64,000 nucleotides of DNA from Imhoffiella purpurea. GTDB taxonomy: Bacteria; Pseudomonadota; Gammaproteobacteria; Chromatiales; Chromatiaceae. Positions within the stretch are counted from its first letter, which is position 1, and the number at the start of each line of letters is the position of its first letter. The notes beneath the pieces are model-generated. The model was not told the DNA's origin. It saw only the letters and a program-made list of their open reading frames with translations, and did no database searches. The stretch is taken from NCBI RefSeq assembly GCF_000585215.1, contig NZ_AONC01000038.1:1-64000 (forward strand), in the 5' to 3' direction. Of the stretch, positions 11,491-20,519 are shown piece by piece. A program made the translations under genes and the position numbers.

Positions 11491-11638
11491 CGCCATCGAC
11501 CGGCTGGCCTGATGGGAGATTTCGAGCCGGTCTACCGTGGGATTTGGCGAGATATACCGGGATACAGAAGGCGGACGCAACACCGTTGCGCCACGCGAAA
11601 GGGCCTCGAGGCCCTGACAACCAACCAAGAGAAGCACC

Positions 11639-11848
11639 ATGAACCAGGACCAAGCCAAGATCGCCGAAGCCTTCGGCAACACCCAGGAGCAACTGGACCG
11701 CTACGGAAGGGAGCCCTACCAGATCGCCTACAACTCCGATGAGGCCCGAATCGCGGCTGCGTTTGGGTTCATGCTGGACGGAGCACCACCAAGAACAGAC
11801 GGGCATCAAGCGCCAAATGGGGGTAACTATGGGGGTAACTCCAAATAA
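11639..11848 (+). CDS. Small hypothetical protein at the right end of the element
   Basis: A 69-residue protein with two similar short segments, AKIAEAFGN at the start and EARIAAAFGF in the middle, which suggests an internal duplication of a helix. No domain is recognised. An AAGAGAAG purine stretch precedes the ATG. The final codons overlap a perfect tandem 12-base repeat (11817-11840), so the reading end may lie inside a recombination or attachment region. Low certainty that it is expressed. Confidence 0.45.
   Translation: MNQDQAKIAEAFGNTQEQLDRYGREPYQIAYNSDEARIAAAFGFMLDGAPPRTDGHQAPNGGNYGGNSK
11817..11840. repeat. Perfect tandem 12-bp repeat at the right edge of the element
   Basis: ATGGGGGTAACT occurs twice without interruption (11817-11828 and 11829-11840) at the very end of the last element gene, immediately before the base composition turns AT-rich. 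It may be part of an attachment or regulatory site. Confidence 0.6.
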
Positions 11849-12365
11849 CGAACCCAATCTATCCTTTTAATAACAATAAGATATGAGAATTATTCAATAG
11901 ACCTCGGCCACCATTCCCTCGATTTTTTCTTATCTATCTTAATGAGATAAGGAATACGCATTCCCCTCAGAAGCAACTGCTGTAATACAACCCTGTGTTA
12001 CATTCGTGGCTTAATCCCCCCTTCCTACCTCTACCGCACCATTTCCGGCGTTTTCTGTTTGCAGAAGCACATTCCGCAGCATCGACACCAGAGTCTCACA
12101 TACGCGGATTCCTATCTCCCACGCTGGGAGGCTGGAGGCTGTCCGACTTAGGCCCAAGAGACCGCAAACTGGGGACAAGGTGACCAATTCCGATGCTCGT
12201 ACGCGAAAGCCAGAGCAGAGTTATTTCCGCGAAGTGCTCCAAATTTTGCGTACGAACACGTCTCGAACGTAAGTCGGGCAGCCTCTTAGAGCCGAACCGC
12301 CTCTGCGGATCCGATGCTCGAACGACTCCGGCGAACGTGCCGATACCATCTCAGCACCCCCGAGA
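11849..12365. other. Gene-free, lower-GC stretch between the element and host genes
   Basis: About 517 bases with no convincing gene. The first 150 bases are clearly AT-rich compared with everything around them and include a 7-base hairpin CTTATCT/AGATAAG (11929-11935 and 11945-11951). Further right, CCGATGCTCGTACG (12190-12203) recurs with one mismatch at 12311-12324, and CGTACGC (12198) has an inverted partner at 12248-12254. The stretch probably contains the right junction of the element. No tRNA or tmRNA end is recognisable. Confidence 0.5.
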
Positions 12366-14708
12366 TCATCGGGTCTCGTCTTCCAGAAGAGGCAGACTCG
12401 GCGTGGCTGGAGCGGCCGGGATCGGAACCGCATCCTTCCCGAGCGGCCGATAGGCCGCCACCCGGAAGACCCCGACGAGCTGCTGCAGACCCTTGGCCTG
12501 CTCGGCCATCGACTCCGAGGCGGCCGCGGCCTGTTCGACCAGGGCTGCGTTGCGCTGAGTCACCTCGTCCATCTGCTCGATCGACTTGTTGACCTGCTGG
12601 ATGCCGGAGGACTGCTCGGCGGTGGCGGCGGCGATCTCGGCCACCACATCGGTCACCTTCTTCACCGCGGTGACGATCTCGCTCAGCGCGGCGCCCGACT
12701 CGTCGACCAGCCGGCTACCGTCCTCGACCTTGCCGACCGTGTCCTGGATCAGGCCCTTGATCTCTCGCGCGGCCTCGGCGCTGCGCTGGGCCAGGCTGCG
12801 CACCTCGCCGGCGACCACGGCGAAGCCCCGGCCCTGCTCGCCCGCGCGCGCCGCCTCGACCGCCGCATTGAGCGCGAGCAGATTGGTCTGGAAGGCGATG
12901 CCGTCGATGACGGTGGTGATGTCCGCGATGCGCTGGCTGGCGGCGTTGATCTCCTGCATGGAGTTGATCGCCTGCCCGACCACCTCGCCGCCGCGCTCGG
13001 CATGATCCCGGGCGACCCCGGCGAGCTGATTGGCCTGACTGGCATGGTCCGCGTTCTGACGCACGGTACCCGTGAGCTCGGCCATGCGCGAGGCGGTCTT
13101 CTCCAGCGAGTTGGCCTGCTCCTCGGTACGCTGGGATAGGTCCGAATTGCCCTGGGCGATCTCGCCGGCACCCGAGACGATGGTCTCGCCCGCCTCACCG
13201 ATCCGTCCCACTATGTCGCGCAGATTGCGGATGGTCTCGTTCAGCGAGTCGCGCATGACCGCGAACTTGCCCTCCAGCTCATGCGTCATCTCATGCGTCA
13301 GATCGCCGCCCGCCACGGCGCCGAGGATGCTCGCGGTATCGTCGATCACCTGCTCGCTCACGCCGAGCAGCTCGTTGATGCCCTCGCCGAGCCGGGCGAA
13401 GAAGGCGCTCTTGCCGGTACTCTCGAGCCGGCGCGAGAGGTCGCCACGCCTGGCGGCGTCGACGATGGCCTCGACCTCCGCCTCGACCGCGGCCTCCTGG
13501 GTGCGGTCCGTCCATTCCATGGCCGTTCCCAGACGCGCGCCACCATCGTTGAAGACCGGGGTCGCGATCAGTCGCAACTGGCGCCCCCCGACCGCGAGAT
13601 CCTCGCGGCGGACCTCGGCCAGCTGGTCGAGGACGGTGCGCTGACTCTCGGGCCGGGGATGGAAATCGAACAGACGGCTGCCGACCAGATGCGCCGCATC
13701 AAGTCCCTTCAGCCCCTTCCGCAAGGACTCCTGGATCGCTCCAAGCGTGGTGCCGGACGACTGGTTCTGATAGATGATGCGCTGCTCCTCGTCGGCCACC
13801 ATGACATTGGTGCTGCAGACGTCGAGCGCCATGCGGATGCGCGTCGCCTCGTCGGCGCGGCGACGCGCCTCGTCCATCGAGGACTTGATATTCCTGATCA
13901 TCACGGACATGGAGGCGCCGAGCTGACCGATCTCGTCCTTGCCCATGATGTCGACCTCCTGATCCAAGTCGCCATCCGCGATGCCACGGGCGATCCGGTT
14001 CGCTCGATCCAGCGGCCGGGCGATGGTCCGTGTCAGGAGCGACGCACCGATCAGCGCCAGGACCAGAGTCGCGATCAGAACGCCGACGATGAGGTTGCGC
14101 GACAGGCTGATCTCATCGCTGAAGCCCTCGGAGAGATGGCGCATCTCCTGGTTGGTCGAGACCATTTGGGCGCTGAGGTCCTTGACCTCGCCGAGTTCCA
14201 TCGAGAGCCGGTCGATACCCTCGACCTCGGCCCCGATGTTCTGGGTGAACTGCTGCATCTTGCGCACGGTGCCCGCCACGTTCACCAATGCCTCGCGCTG
14301 CACGCTCTCGAGGATGTCGGCGACCGCGTCGGTCACGTCCTCCACCGCGTAGCGGATCTCGCCCTCGGGCAGCTCGGCGGCCGCCGCGTCGACCGACGCG
14401 GTCAGCTCGGTGAGGGTGCCCGCGATGCCACGGATCTTCCGCTCCAGAACCTTGATCTGCATATTGGTCTGATTGATGTCCTCGACCACGGCCAGCATCC
14501 CACTCGAAATGCGGGCCAGATCTCCATCGGCCTTGGCCAGACGCTCCTCGGTCAACCTGGAACTTTCGACACCCGCCGCCGATTTGACCACCACGTCCGA
14601 AAAGCCGCCGCTCAGGCGTCCAAAGGACATGAGGGTCAGCACCAGCACGGCGCCCAGCAGCAGGCCGATGATGATTCCACCGCCGAGCAGCTTGATCTTG
14701 ATCGTCAT
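12366..14708 (-). CDS. Methyl-accepting chemotaxis protein with HAMP and PAS domains
   Basis: A 780-residue chemoreceptor. A transmembrane helix lies at about residues 8-30, a helical periplasmic domain at 31-203, a second transmembrane helix at 204-226, a HAMP domain to about 280, a PAS domain at about 290-400 ([14 protein letters not shown]), probably a second HAMP, and the cytoplasmic signalling hairpin at about 490-745. The hairpin tip has the conserved [20 protein letters not shown] and [10 protein letters not shown]. It senses a ligand or redox state and controls CheA. The C-terminus has no classical CheR-binding pentapeptide. A PilJ-type sensor gene follows upstream on the same strand, with a 154-base gap. 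Confidence 0.9.
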   Translation of the reverse strand: MTIKIKLLGGGIIIGLLLGAVLVLTLMSFGRLSGGFSDVVVKSAAGVESSRLTEERLAKADGDLARISSGMLAVVEDINQTNMQIKVLERKIRGIAGTLTELTASVDAAAAELPEGEIRYAVEDVTDAVADILESVQREALVNVAGTVRKMQQFTQNIGAEVEGIDRLSMELGEVKDLSAQMVSTNQEMRHLSEGFSDEISLSRNLIVGVLIATLVLALIGASLLTRTIARPLDRANRIARGIADGDLDQEVDIMGKDEIGQLGASMSVMIRNIKSSMDEARRRADEATRIRMALDVCSTNVMVADEEQRIIYQNQSSGTTLGAIQESLRKGLKGLDAAHLVGSRLFDFHPRPESQRTVLDQLAEVRREDLAVGGRQLRLIATPVFNDGGARLGTAMEWTDRTQEAAVEAEVEAIVDAARRGDLSRRLESTGKSAFFARLGEGINELLGVSEQVIDDTASILGAVAGGDLTHEMTHELEGKFAVMRDSLNETIRNLRDIVGRIGEAGETIVSGAGEIAQGNSDLSQRTEEQANSLEKTASRMAELTGTVRQNADHASQANQLAGVARDHAERGGEVVGQAINSMQEINAASQRIADITTVIDGIAFQTNLLALNAAVEAARAGEQGRGFAVVAGEVRSLAQRSAEAAREIKGLIQDTVGKVEDGSRLVDESGAALSEIVTAVKKVTDVVAEIAAATAEQSSGIQQVNKSIEQMDEVTQRNAALVEQAAAASESMAEQAKGLQQLVGVFRVAAYRPLGKDAVPIPAAPATPSLPLLEDETR

Positions 14709-14862
14709 TCGGAATGAACCTCCAGCGCGCGTCCATGATCGAGGCGATGGGAAGGATGGCTCGACGGACCCTCGTCGTCGTGGCGACCGAGCCGGGACAA
14801 GAGTCCATATTGATGGCGGTGGCCGATAAAACCAGCCTTGAGGCCGCCGCCCGTCCGGCGGA

Positions 14863-15780
14863 CTATTCGGCCGCCTGCTTCTCGTACATGACGACCGCCG
14901 CGTTCATCTCCTTGAGCAGCGGCAGATTGGTTCGAGCCAGCGCCTCGATCTTGTCGCGCGGAATCTCAGTGGTCCTGTAATCGGCGCCATAGGCGACGAT
15001 GGGCTTGAATGTGGCCCAGAGCCCTTCGACGACGGCCAGCTGCTCGCGGATGGCCGGCTCCTGGGTGCCGGGCAGATCCAGAATCTTATCACCGTCCCGC
15101 AGACCCGCGAGCGTGCGCTCGAACAGGCTGTAGGTCTCGAGCAGCGCGAGCTTGTTGTCCTCCGGATCGTAGCCGTAGGCGACGAGCAGGAACTCCTTGC
15201 TCATCTTCTGGGTCAGCATGCGCTGCTTGCCGGCCAGGTTGATGGTCGCGGCGAGCCCTGGATCGGCCTCGAGACCGCCCGCCTTAGCGTCCTTTTCGTA
15301 CTGGCCGACCGCCTTGTTCATCTCCTTGAGCAAAGGGATATTGGTCTTGGCCAGTGCCCCGACTTGTTCGGGCGTCACCTGCTTGGTGGCGACGATCTGC
15401 TCGATCACCGTATAGAATTCTTGCCAAACGGCATCGATCTTACCGAGCTGACGCAGGATGCGGCCGCTCGTGGTCGGCGGCAGACCCAGCTCCTCGCTGC
15501 CGTCGCGCAACCCCTTCAAGGTTTTGTCGAACAGCGCCGAGGTCTTCTCCAGGTTGGCCAGATTCTTGTCCCTGTCGACGTCCAGCGCGACGAGCATGGC
15601 CTCCTTGCTCATCTTCTGGCTCAGCATGCGCTGTTTGCCGGACAGGTTGAGGACCACGCCATATTCCGCCGAGCTAGGTCCCTCGGCGAAGAGGGGCGTC
15701 GTGAATCCGATCGCGAACAGGAGCCATAAGGCACCGGAAACGGACAGAAGGTGTGCTCGATTGCGGGTACACATCTGCAT
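14863..15780 (-). CDS. Secreted protein with two PilJ/NarX-type sensor repeats
   Basis: A 305-residue protein with an N-terminal signal peptide (hydrophobic 14-30, cleavage near FAEG) and two copies of the PilJ type IV pili methyl-accepting transducer N-terminal domain. The repeats begin [19 protein letters not shown] (about 43) and [18 protein letters not shown] (about 180), each followed by a [12 protein letters not shown] / [12 protein letters not shown] segment. There is no transmembrane or signalling domain after them, so it is likely periplasmic. It may bind a ligand such as an anion and pass the state to the adjacent chemoreceptor; this is inference from the neighbour. Two methionines (residues 1 and 3) are possible starts. 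Confidence 0.8.
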   Translation of the reverse strand: MQMCTRNRAHLLSVSGALWLLFAIGFTTPLFAEGPSSAEYGVVLNLSGKQRMLSQKMSKEAMLVALDVDRDKNLANLEKTSALFDKTLKGLRDGSEELGLPPTTSGRILRQLGKIDAVWQEFYTVIEQIVATKQVTPEQVGALAKTNIPLLKEMNKAVGQYEKDAKAGGLEADPGLAATINLAGKQRMLTQKMSKEFLLVAYGYDPEDNKLALLETYSLFERTLAGLRDGDKILDLPGTQEPAIREQLAVVEGLWATFKPIVAYGADYRTTEIPRDKIEALARTNLPLLKEMNAAVVMYEKQAAE

Positions 15781-15949
15781 GCGAAACCATCCTCTCTATC
15801 ATTGTATGTGGGCAATCCTAGTCTAGAGTGCCACCCGCCAAGCGCCAGACAGCCTATCGGATCGACGCCGATATCGACCTCGGAGTTCGTCACGTTTCAC
15901 GACCAGGACCCGCAGAAACCCGCGCTCGGCCATCCCGAAATCGGACGTC

Positions 15950-17143
15950 CTAAGGCTCGAGTTCCTCGTACCGCTCGAGGAGCACCAGCAGCAGCATCCC
16001 GACCGCCATGACGCCGGCCGCGACGATCAGCGAACCCCTGTAGCTGCCGGTCATGGCCGCAATGTAGCCGGCCATCGCGGGAGCGAGGATCTGGGCGACG
16101 CCGTAGCTCAGGGTCAGCCGCGCCATGGCCTTGGCCGGATTCTCAGGGAAACAGCGTCCGACCAGCGACAGGGTCAGACTGACGATGCCGACGAAGGTCC
16201 CTCCGTAGAGCATGGCGCTGAACAGGTTGAGGGCCGAATGTTCGGTGACGACCGGCAGCAGGATGGAGAGGGCCTGCAAACCGTAGGCGAGGATCAGGGC
16301 TGGAATCTGACCCAAGGCTCCAGCCACGCGGTCCCAGAGAAAGCAGGAAGGCGCGGCGGCAAGCCCGACGATGACCCAGATCCAGCCGCCTTGCCCGGTC
16401 AGCATCGGGATCTTCTCGAGGATGGAAACGATGAATGTGGCGCTGATGACATAGCCGAATCCGCCGCAGAAATAGGCGCCCATGAGCAGCCACATCCAGC
16501 GTCTGGAAGGTTTGCGGTCCGACTCAAGGACCGCGCCGGATCGACCTCTGGCCGGTGCCGGCAGCCACCACCAGGCCGGAAGGAAGAAGGCGATACCGAG
16601 CAGGCCCAGACCGATCCACTGCAGGTTCCAGGGCAGATGGCCGACCATGGCGGCCACCGCCAGACCCGAGACGACGATGCCGAGCCCCAGCCCGGTGAAG
16701 TGAAGCCCGAGCTCGGGTCGATGCCCCTGACGCATCAGCCAGTTGAGCACCAGACCCGAGGCCAGCAGGAGCCCCGCCGTGCTCGACAAGCCTGAGATGA
16801 AGCGCAGCACCACCCACAGCGTCAGGTCGGTGGTCATGCCCATCGCCGCGGTACTCGCCAGGGCCACGACCAGACCGATGCGATAGAGCTGGTACTTGCG
16901 ACCGAGGTCGCTGATGCTGGCGGCGATCAGGGCACCGGTGATGTAGCCCATGTAATTGAAGGTGGCCAGCCAGCCGCCGGCCAGGTAGGAAAGGCCGGCC
17001 TCGGTCCGCATGATCGGCAGCAGGGGCGTATAGGCGAAGCGGGCGAGACCGACGGTCAGAATGAGGGCACAGACCCCGGCGAAGATGACGCGATAGCGCT
17101 CGGCCGCGCTGTCCGGGGCAAGCGCTGCAACTCTGGTGGACAT
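15950..17143 (-). CDS. YbfB/YjiJ-type MFS transporter
   Basis: A 397-residue inner-membrane protein with about twelve hydrophobic segments. The start has the family's ARFAYTPLLPIM motif in the first helix (about residues 34-45) and the second-helix line GGWLATFNYMGYITGALI. The gene is divergent from an AraC-type regulator with 112 bases between them, so the regulator probably controls it. The substrate is unknown; YbfB/YjiJ-like members are poorly characterised. Confidence 0.8.
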   Translation of the reverse strand: MSTRVAALAPDSAAERYRVIFAGVCALILTVGLARFAYTPLLPIMRTEAGLSYLAGGWLATFNYMGYITGALIAASISDLGRKYQLYRIGLVVALASTAAMGMTTDLTLWVVLRFISGLSSTAGLLLASGLVLNWLMRQGHRPELGLHFTGLGLGIVVSGLAVAAMVGHLPWNLQWIGLGLLGIAFFLPAWWWLPAPARGRSGAVLESDRKPSRRWMWLLMGAYFCGGFGYVISATFIVSILEKIPMLTGQGGWIWVIVGLAAAPSCFLWDRVAGALGQIPALILAYGLQALSILLPVVTEHSALNLFSAMLYGGTFVGIVSLTLSLVGRCFPENPAKAMARLTLSYGVAQILAPAMAGYIAAMTGSYRGSLIVAAGVMAVGMLLLVLLERYEELEP

Positions 17144-17255
17144 GATCGAATCTCACTTGGATCTGGGATGCCGGTCATGCTAGCGTCGGGATCCGGCCCC
17201 CGCTTTCGATACGACGCCGATATCTATCGACCAACCGCCACCCGGAGATACCGGC

Positions 17256-18095
17256 ATGTCACCGGAACAGGACTGGTTCAGCATCGATGTCCCCGAACTC
17301 GAGACCCTGCCGAGGGCCATCCACTCGCGCTCGCAGAACCTGCTGCCGAGACAGAAGTTCCCGCTGCACTCGCACCGCTGGAACCAGTTCGTCTATGCCA
17401 CCTCGGGCACCCTGGTGGTCACGGTCGGTGACACCTGGCACGTCATCACGCCCGAGCAGGCGATCTGGGTTCCGACCGGTGTGGAGCACACCACCGGGGC
17501 GCTGAACGGCGCCGAGTTCAGGAATCTCTACGTCGCCGACGTGCCCGGACTGCAGATGCCGGACAGGTGCTGCGTGCTCGCCGTCACCGAGCTGCTGCAG
17601 GCGCTCATCATCGAGCTGGAGCAGGTCGGCCGCAGCGAGCAGGAGGACCGCTACATCGACCAGCTGATCGCCCTCATCCTCGCGCAACTCGAACGGCTGA
17701 CCGTGCAGGACTTCCATCTGCCCTGGCCCCGGAGCCTGCAGCTGAACCGCCTCTGCGAGACGCTCCATGCCAACCCGGCCGATCCGCGCAGCCTCGACGA
17801 CTGGGGACGGGAGCTCGGCGCATCCAGCCGCACCCTGGCCCGCCGGTTCGAGAAGGAGCTGGGAATGAGCCTGCGGGACTGGCGCTACCGGCTGCGGCTC
17901 TTCCTGGCCGTCGAGTGGCTGTGCACCGAGCGTAGCGTCACCGACATCGCCCTCGGTCTGGGCTACGCCTCGACCTCGGCCTTCACCTACATGTTCCGCC
18001 AGGCGATGGGCCGCTCACCGACCGAATGGCGGACACAGCGGGGCCGAACCGCCTCGGGATCCTCCCGGGAGCCGATCGACAGACACCCATCATGA
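17256..18095 (+). CDS. AraC-family transcriptional regulator with cupin sensor domain
   Basis: A 279-residue regulator. The N-terminal cupin-like domain (about 20-110) contains FPLHSHRWNQFVYATSGTLVVTV-type metal/ligand-binding strands and VWVPTGVEHT-type closing strands. The C-terminal AraC domain has two helix-turn-helices at about residues 185-265 (SLDDWGRELGASSRTLARRF and SVTDIALGLGYASTSAFTYMF). It is divergent from the MFS gene and likely regulates it. ATGCCGGT (17168-17175) and its inverted copy (17250-17257, covering the start codon) flank the promoter gap and may be operator half-sites. Confidence 0.88.
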   Translation: MSPEQDWFSIDVPELETLPRAIHSRSQNLLPRQKFPLHSHRWNQFVYATSGTLVVTVGDTWHVITPEQAIWVPTGVEHTTGALNGAEFRNLYVADVPGLQMPDRCCVLAVTELLQALIIELEQVGRSEQEDRYIDQLIALILAQLERLTVQDFHLPWPRSLQLNRLCETLHANPADPRSLDDWGRELGASSRTLARRFEKELGMSLRDWRYRLRLFLAVEWLCTERSVTDIALGLGYASTSAFTYMFRQAMGRSPTEWRTQRGRTASGSSREPIDRHPS

Positions 18096-18266
18096 ACAAG
18101 AGCTACACTCAGGTCGACCCAGGTTTCGACCATGGTTTTGCGATTCTTCAAATCCGTCGCCGGCCGATCGCCTCACACTATGGGGGACTGCCGATCATGA
18201 CGCGACGATCCCCCGCATGCATCGGCGGCATGTCCCTTCCACCCATCGAGCAAGGATTCCCTCCCC

Positions 18267-19967
18267 ATGTCCTCGCAAGCCCTCAAGATCCTCGTCATCG
18301 GCGGCTCGGCCGCGGGTCCCAAGGCCGCCGCCAAGGCGCGCCGCATGGACGAGCACGCCTCCATCACCCTGATCCAGAAGGAGGCGGATCTCTCCATGGC
18401 CTCCTGCGGATTCCCCTATTACGTCGGCGGGGTCTTCGACGACCGCAACATGCTCATCTGCACCCCGGCCGGCATCGTTCGCGACCCCAACTTCTTCGAC
18501 AAGGCCAAGCGCATCGAGGCGCTGGTGGAGACCGAGGCGCTCTCGATCGACCGCGAGGCCAAGACGGTGACCTGCCTGCATCTGCCGAGCGGCGAGACCC
18601 AGGTGCTGCCCTACGACCGCCTGGTCATCGCGACCGGGGCCAGCCCACTCTATCCGCAGGTCCCGGGCAGCGACCTCGACGGCATCCGCACGCTGCACAG
18701 CCTGGGCGACGCCGACGCCCTGCGCGCCGTGCGCGACCAGGGCAAGGTGACCAAGGCCGTGGTGGTCGGCGGCGGGCTGATCGGCTTCGAGGTCTGCGAG
18801 GCACTGCATCTGGCCGGCATCCAGACCACGGTCATCGAGAAGACCGGACAGATTCTGCCCTTCCTGGACCCGGACCTGGCCAAGCTGGTCGAGAACCACG
18901 TCCGCTCCAAGGAGGCCGACATCATCACCAACAACGGCGTGGCCGCCTTCCTCGGTGAAGACGGCAAACTGAACGGCGTGAAACTCGACAACGGTACCGA
19001 GCTTCCGTGCGAGCTGGCGGTCATCGCGGTGGGCGTGCGGCCCAACGTCGGCCTCGCCAAGGCGGCGGGGCTCGAGATCGGCGACAAGGGCGGAATCGCG
19101 GTCGACGACTTCATGCGCACCTCGGATCCCGACATCTATGCCGCGGGCGACTGCGTCGAGTGCCGCTCGCTGATCAACAACGAGACGGTCCGCGCGCCCT
19201 ACGGCGACATCGCCAATCTGCAGGGACGGGTGATCGGACAGAACCTGATCGAACCCGAGAGCGCCAGCTTCCCCGGCATCACCCATACCGGCATCTGCAA
19301 GATCTTCGACTTCACCGTCGGATTCACCGGACTGAGCGAGGCCGCCGCCCGGGAGGCCGGATTCGATATCGAGACCGCGACCGTCTCGGGGCTCGACATC
19401 CCGGGCTACATGAACGGCCAGCTGCTCGTCAGCAAGATGGTCGCGGACCGCAAGAGCGGACGGGTGATCGGCTTCCAGTGCATCGGCCCGGGCGACGCGA
19501 GCAAGCGTGTCGCCACGGTGGCCATGGCGATCCGCGGCAAGCTGACCGTCGAGGATCTCAACAACGCCGACCTGCCCTATGCGCCACCCTACTCGCTGGC
19601 GCTCGATCACGTCATCGTCTCGGCCCATGTCCTCGACAACAAGCTGAGCGGGCGCATGCAAGGGATCTCGGTCTCCGAGGTCAAGCAGCGGGTCGACAGC
19701 GGGGCGGACTGCTTCATCCTCGACACCCGCAGTCCGCAGGAGTTCGAGGAGATGCGACTGGGCATCGGCGAGACCCTCATCCCGCTGGGCGCCCTGCGCG
19801 GACGTCTGGACGAGCTGCCGGCCGACAAGGACAAGGAGATCATCCTCTACTGCAAGATCTCGCTGCGCGGCTACGAGGCGGCGGCCGCCCTGCAAGCGTA
19901 CGGCTGGACCCAGGTGAAGGTGATGGAAGGCGGAATCATGGCTTGGCCATATCCGCGGGAGAAGTAG
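18267..19967 (+). CDS. CoA-disulfide-reductase-like FAD oxidoreductase fused to a rhodanese domain
   Basis: A 566-residue protein. Residues 1-450 form a pyridine nucleotide-disulfide oxidoreductase: FAD-binding GGSAAGPKAAAKARR at 12-26, the redox cysteine Cys47 in SMASCGFPYYVGG (single-cysteine CoADR/NADH-peroxidase type), NAD-binding VVVGGGLIGFEV and the second FAD motif DIYAAGDCVE. A rhodanese domain follows (about 465-560) with active-site Cys529 in YCKISLRG. Such fusions reduce CoA disulfide or persulfides with NAD(P)H and fit sulfur metabolism in a purple-sulfur-type host. The exact substrate is not shown by the sequence. The stop codon overlaps a tandem heptamer repeat. Confidence 0.88.
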   Translation: MSSQALKILVIGGSAAGPKAAAKARRMDEHASITLIQKEADLSMASCGFPYYVGGVFDDRNMLICTPAGIVRDPNFFDKAKRIEALVETEALSIDREAKTVTCLHLPSGETQVLPYDRLVIATGASPLYPQVPGSDLDGIRTLHSLGDADALRAVRDQGKVTKAVVVGGGLIGFEVCEALHLAGIQTTVIEKTGQILPFLDPDLAKLVENHVRSKEADIITNNGVAAFLGEDGKLNGVKLDNGTELPCELAVIAVGVRPNVGLAKAAGLEIGDKGGIAVDDFMRTSDPDIYAAGDCVECRSLINNETVRAPYGDIANLQGRVIGQNLIEPESASFPGITHTGICKIFDFTVGFTGLSEAAAREAGFDIETATVSGLDIPGYMNGQLLVSKMVADRKSGRVIGFQCIGPGDASKRVATVAMAIRGKLTVEDLNNADLPYAPPYSLALDHVIVSAHVLDNKLSGRMQGISVSEVKQRVDSGADCFILDTRSPQEFEEMRLGIGETLIPLGALRGRLDELPADKDKEIILYCKISLRGYEAAAALQAYGWTQVKVMEGGIMAWPYPREK

Positions 19968-20014
19968 CTACCAGCTACCAGCTACCAGCTACCAGCTACC
20001 AGCTACCAGCTACC
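19966..20014. repeat. Seven tandem copies of the heptamer AGCTACC
   Basis: The 7-base unit AGCTACC is repeated seven times without error, starting inside the stop codon of the oxidoreductase gene, and runs on for three bases (AGC). GGCTGGTAGCT at 20049-20059 is complementary to any of the units, so the transcript can fold a hairpin in several registers. The array lies between two convergent genes. It is not a CRISPR array: unit length is 7 and there are no spacers. Confidence 0.95.
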
Positions 20015-20063
20015 AGCACGATAGCACCGCTGGTGGCTGACCGCTGGAGGCTGGTAGCTCCAA

Positions 20064-20351
20064 TCAATGATGGGCGATCTGCTTATCGGTGAAGAGATAG
20101 TCCTTCAGCTCCTTGTCGAAGGTCGGATCCTTACGCCGGATCCACTCCATCAGCATGGCCGCGTGCTCCTTCTCCTCGTCGCGGTTGTGGGCGAGGATGG
20201 CCTTGAGATCTTCGTCCTTGCAGGCGTCGACGCGCTGGTGGTACCAGTCGACGGCCTCCAGTTCCTCCATCAGGGAAACGATGGCCCGATGCATGTCGCG
20301 GGTCTCGTCGGACAGCTCCTCGATCGGCTCGTGATAGCCTTCGCTCGACAT
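20064..20351 (-). CDS. Encapsulated-ferritin-type (EncFtn) ferroxidase lacking a cargo-targeting tail
   Basis: A 95-residue two-helix ferritin-like protein that matches the EncFtn family. The metal and entry-site residues known from the Rhodospirillum rubrum protein have equivalents here at a constant offset: Glu29, Glu30, Glu32, Trp36, Glu60 and His63, in RAIVSLMEELEAVDWY and HNRDEEKEHAAM. EncFtn assembles as a ring of dimers that oxidises Fe(II) and normally sits inside an encapsulin shell. This protein ends at YLFTDKQIAHH and lacks the C-terminal targeting peptide, and no encapsulin gene is near. It may act alone or load into a shell encoded elsewhere. It follows phoU on the same strand. 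Confidence 0.85.
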   Translation of the reverse strand: MSSEGYHEPIEELSDETRDMHRAIVSLMEELEAVDWYHQRVDACKDEDLKAILAHNRDEEKEHAAMLMEWIRRKDPTFDKELKDYLFTDKQIAHH

Positions 20352-20519
20352 GGAATGACTCCTCTATAGGGATGACCGCGCCACGGAACCGGGCGCGGGA
20401 CGGTGTGAAGTCATTGTCCGACCATGGGGGTCGGAACTCAAGCCCGCTCATCCCCAGGGGTTGCCACGGATCATTACGGCGATGATCGGCGCGCGAAAGG
20501 CGCCTCCGGACATCGAGAT

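Noticed and set aside
11849-12365. tRNA or tmRNA attachment site
   Set aside because: No cloverleaf, T-loop sequence or CCA end could be recognised in this stretch.
18195-19895. A 566-codon minus-strand frame of the same length as the oxidoreductase gene
   Set aside because: Mirror frame of a strongly conserved enzyme with FAD, NAD and rhodanese motifs.
19966-20014. CRISPR array
   Set aside because: The unit is 7 bases with no spacers; it is a simple tandem repeat.
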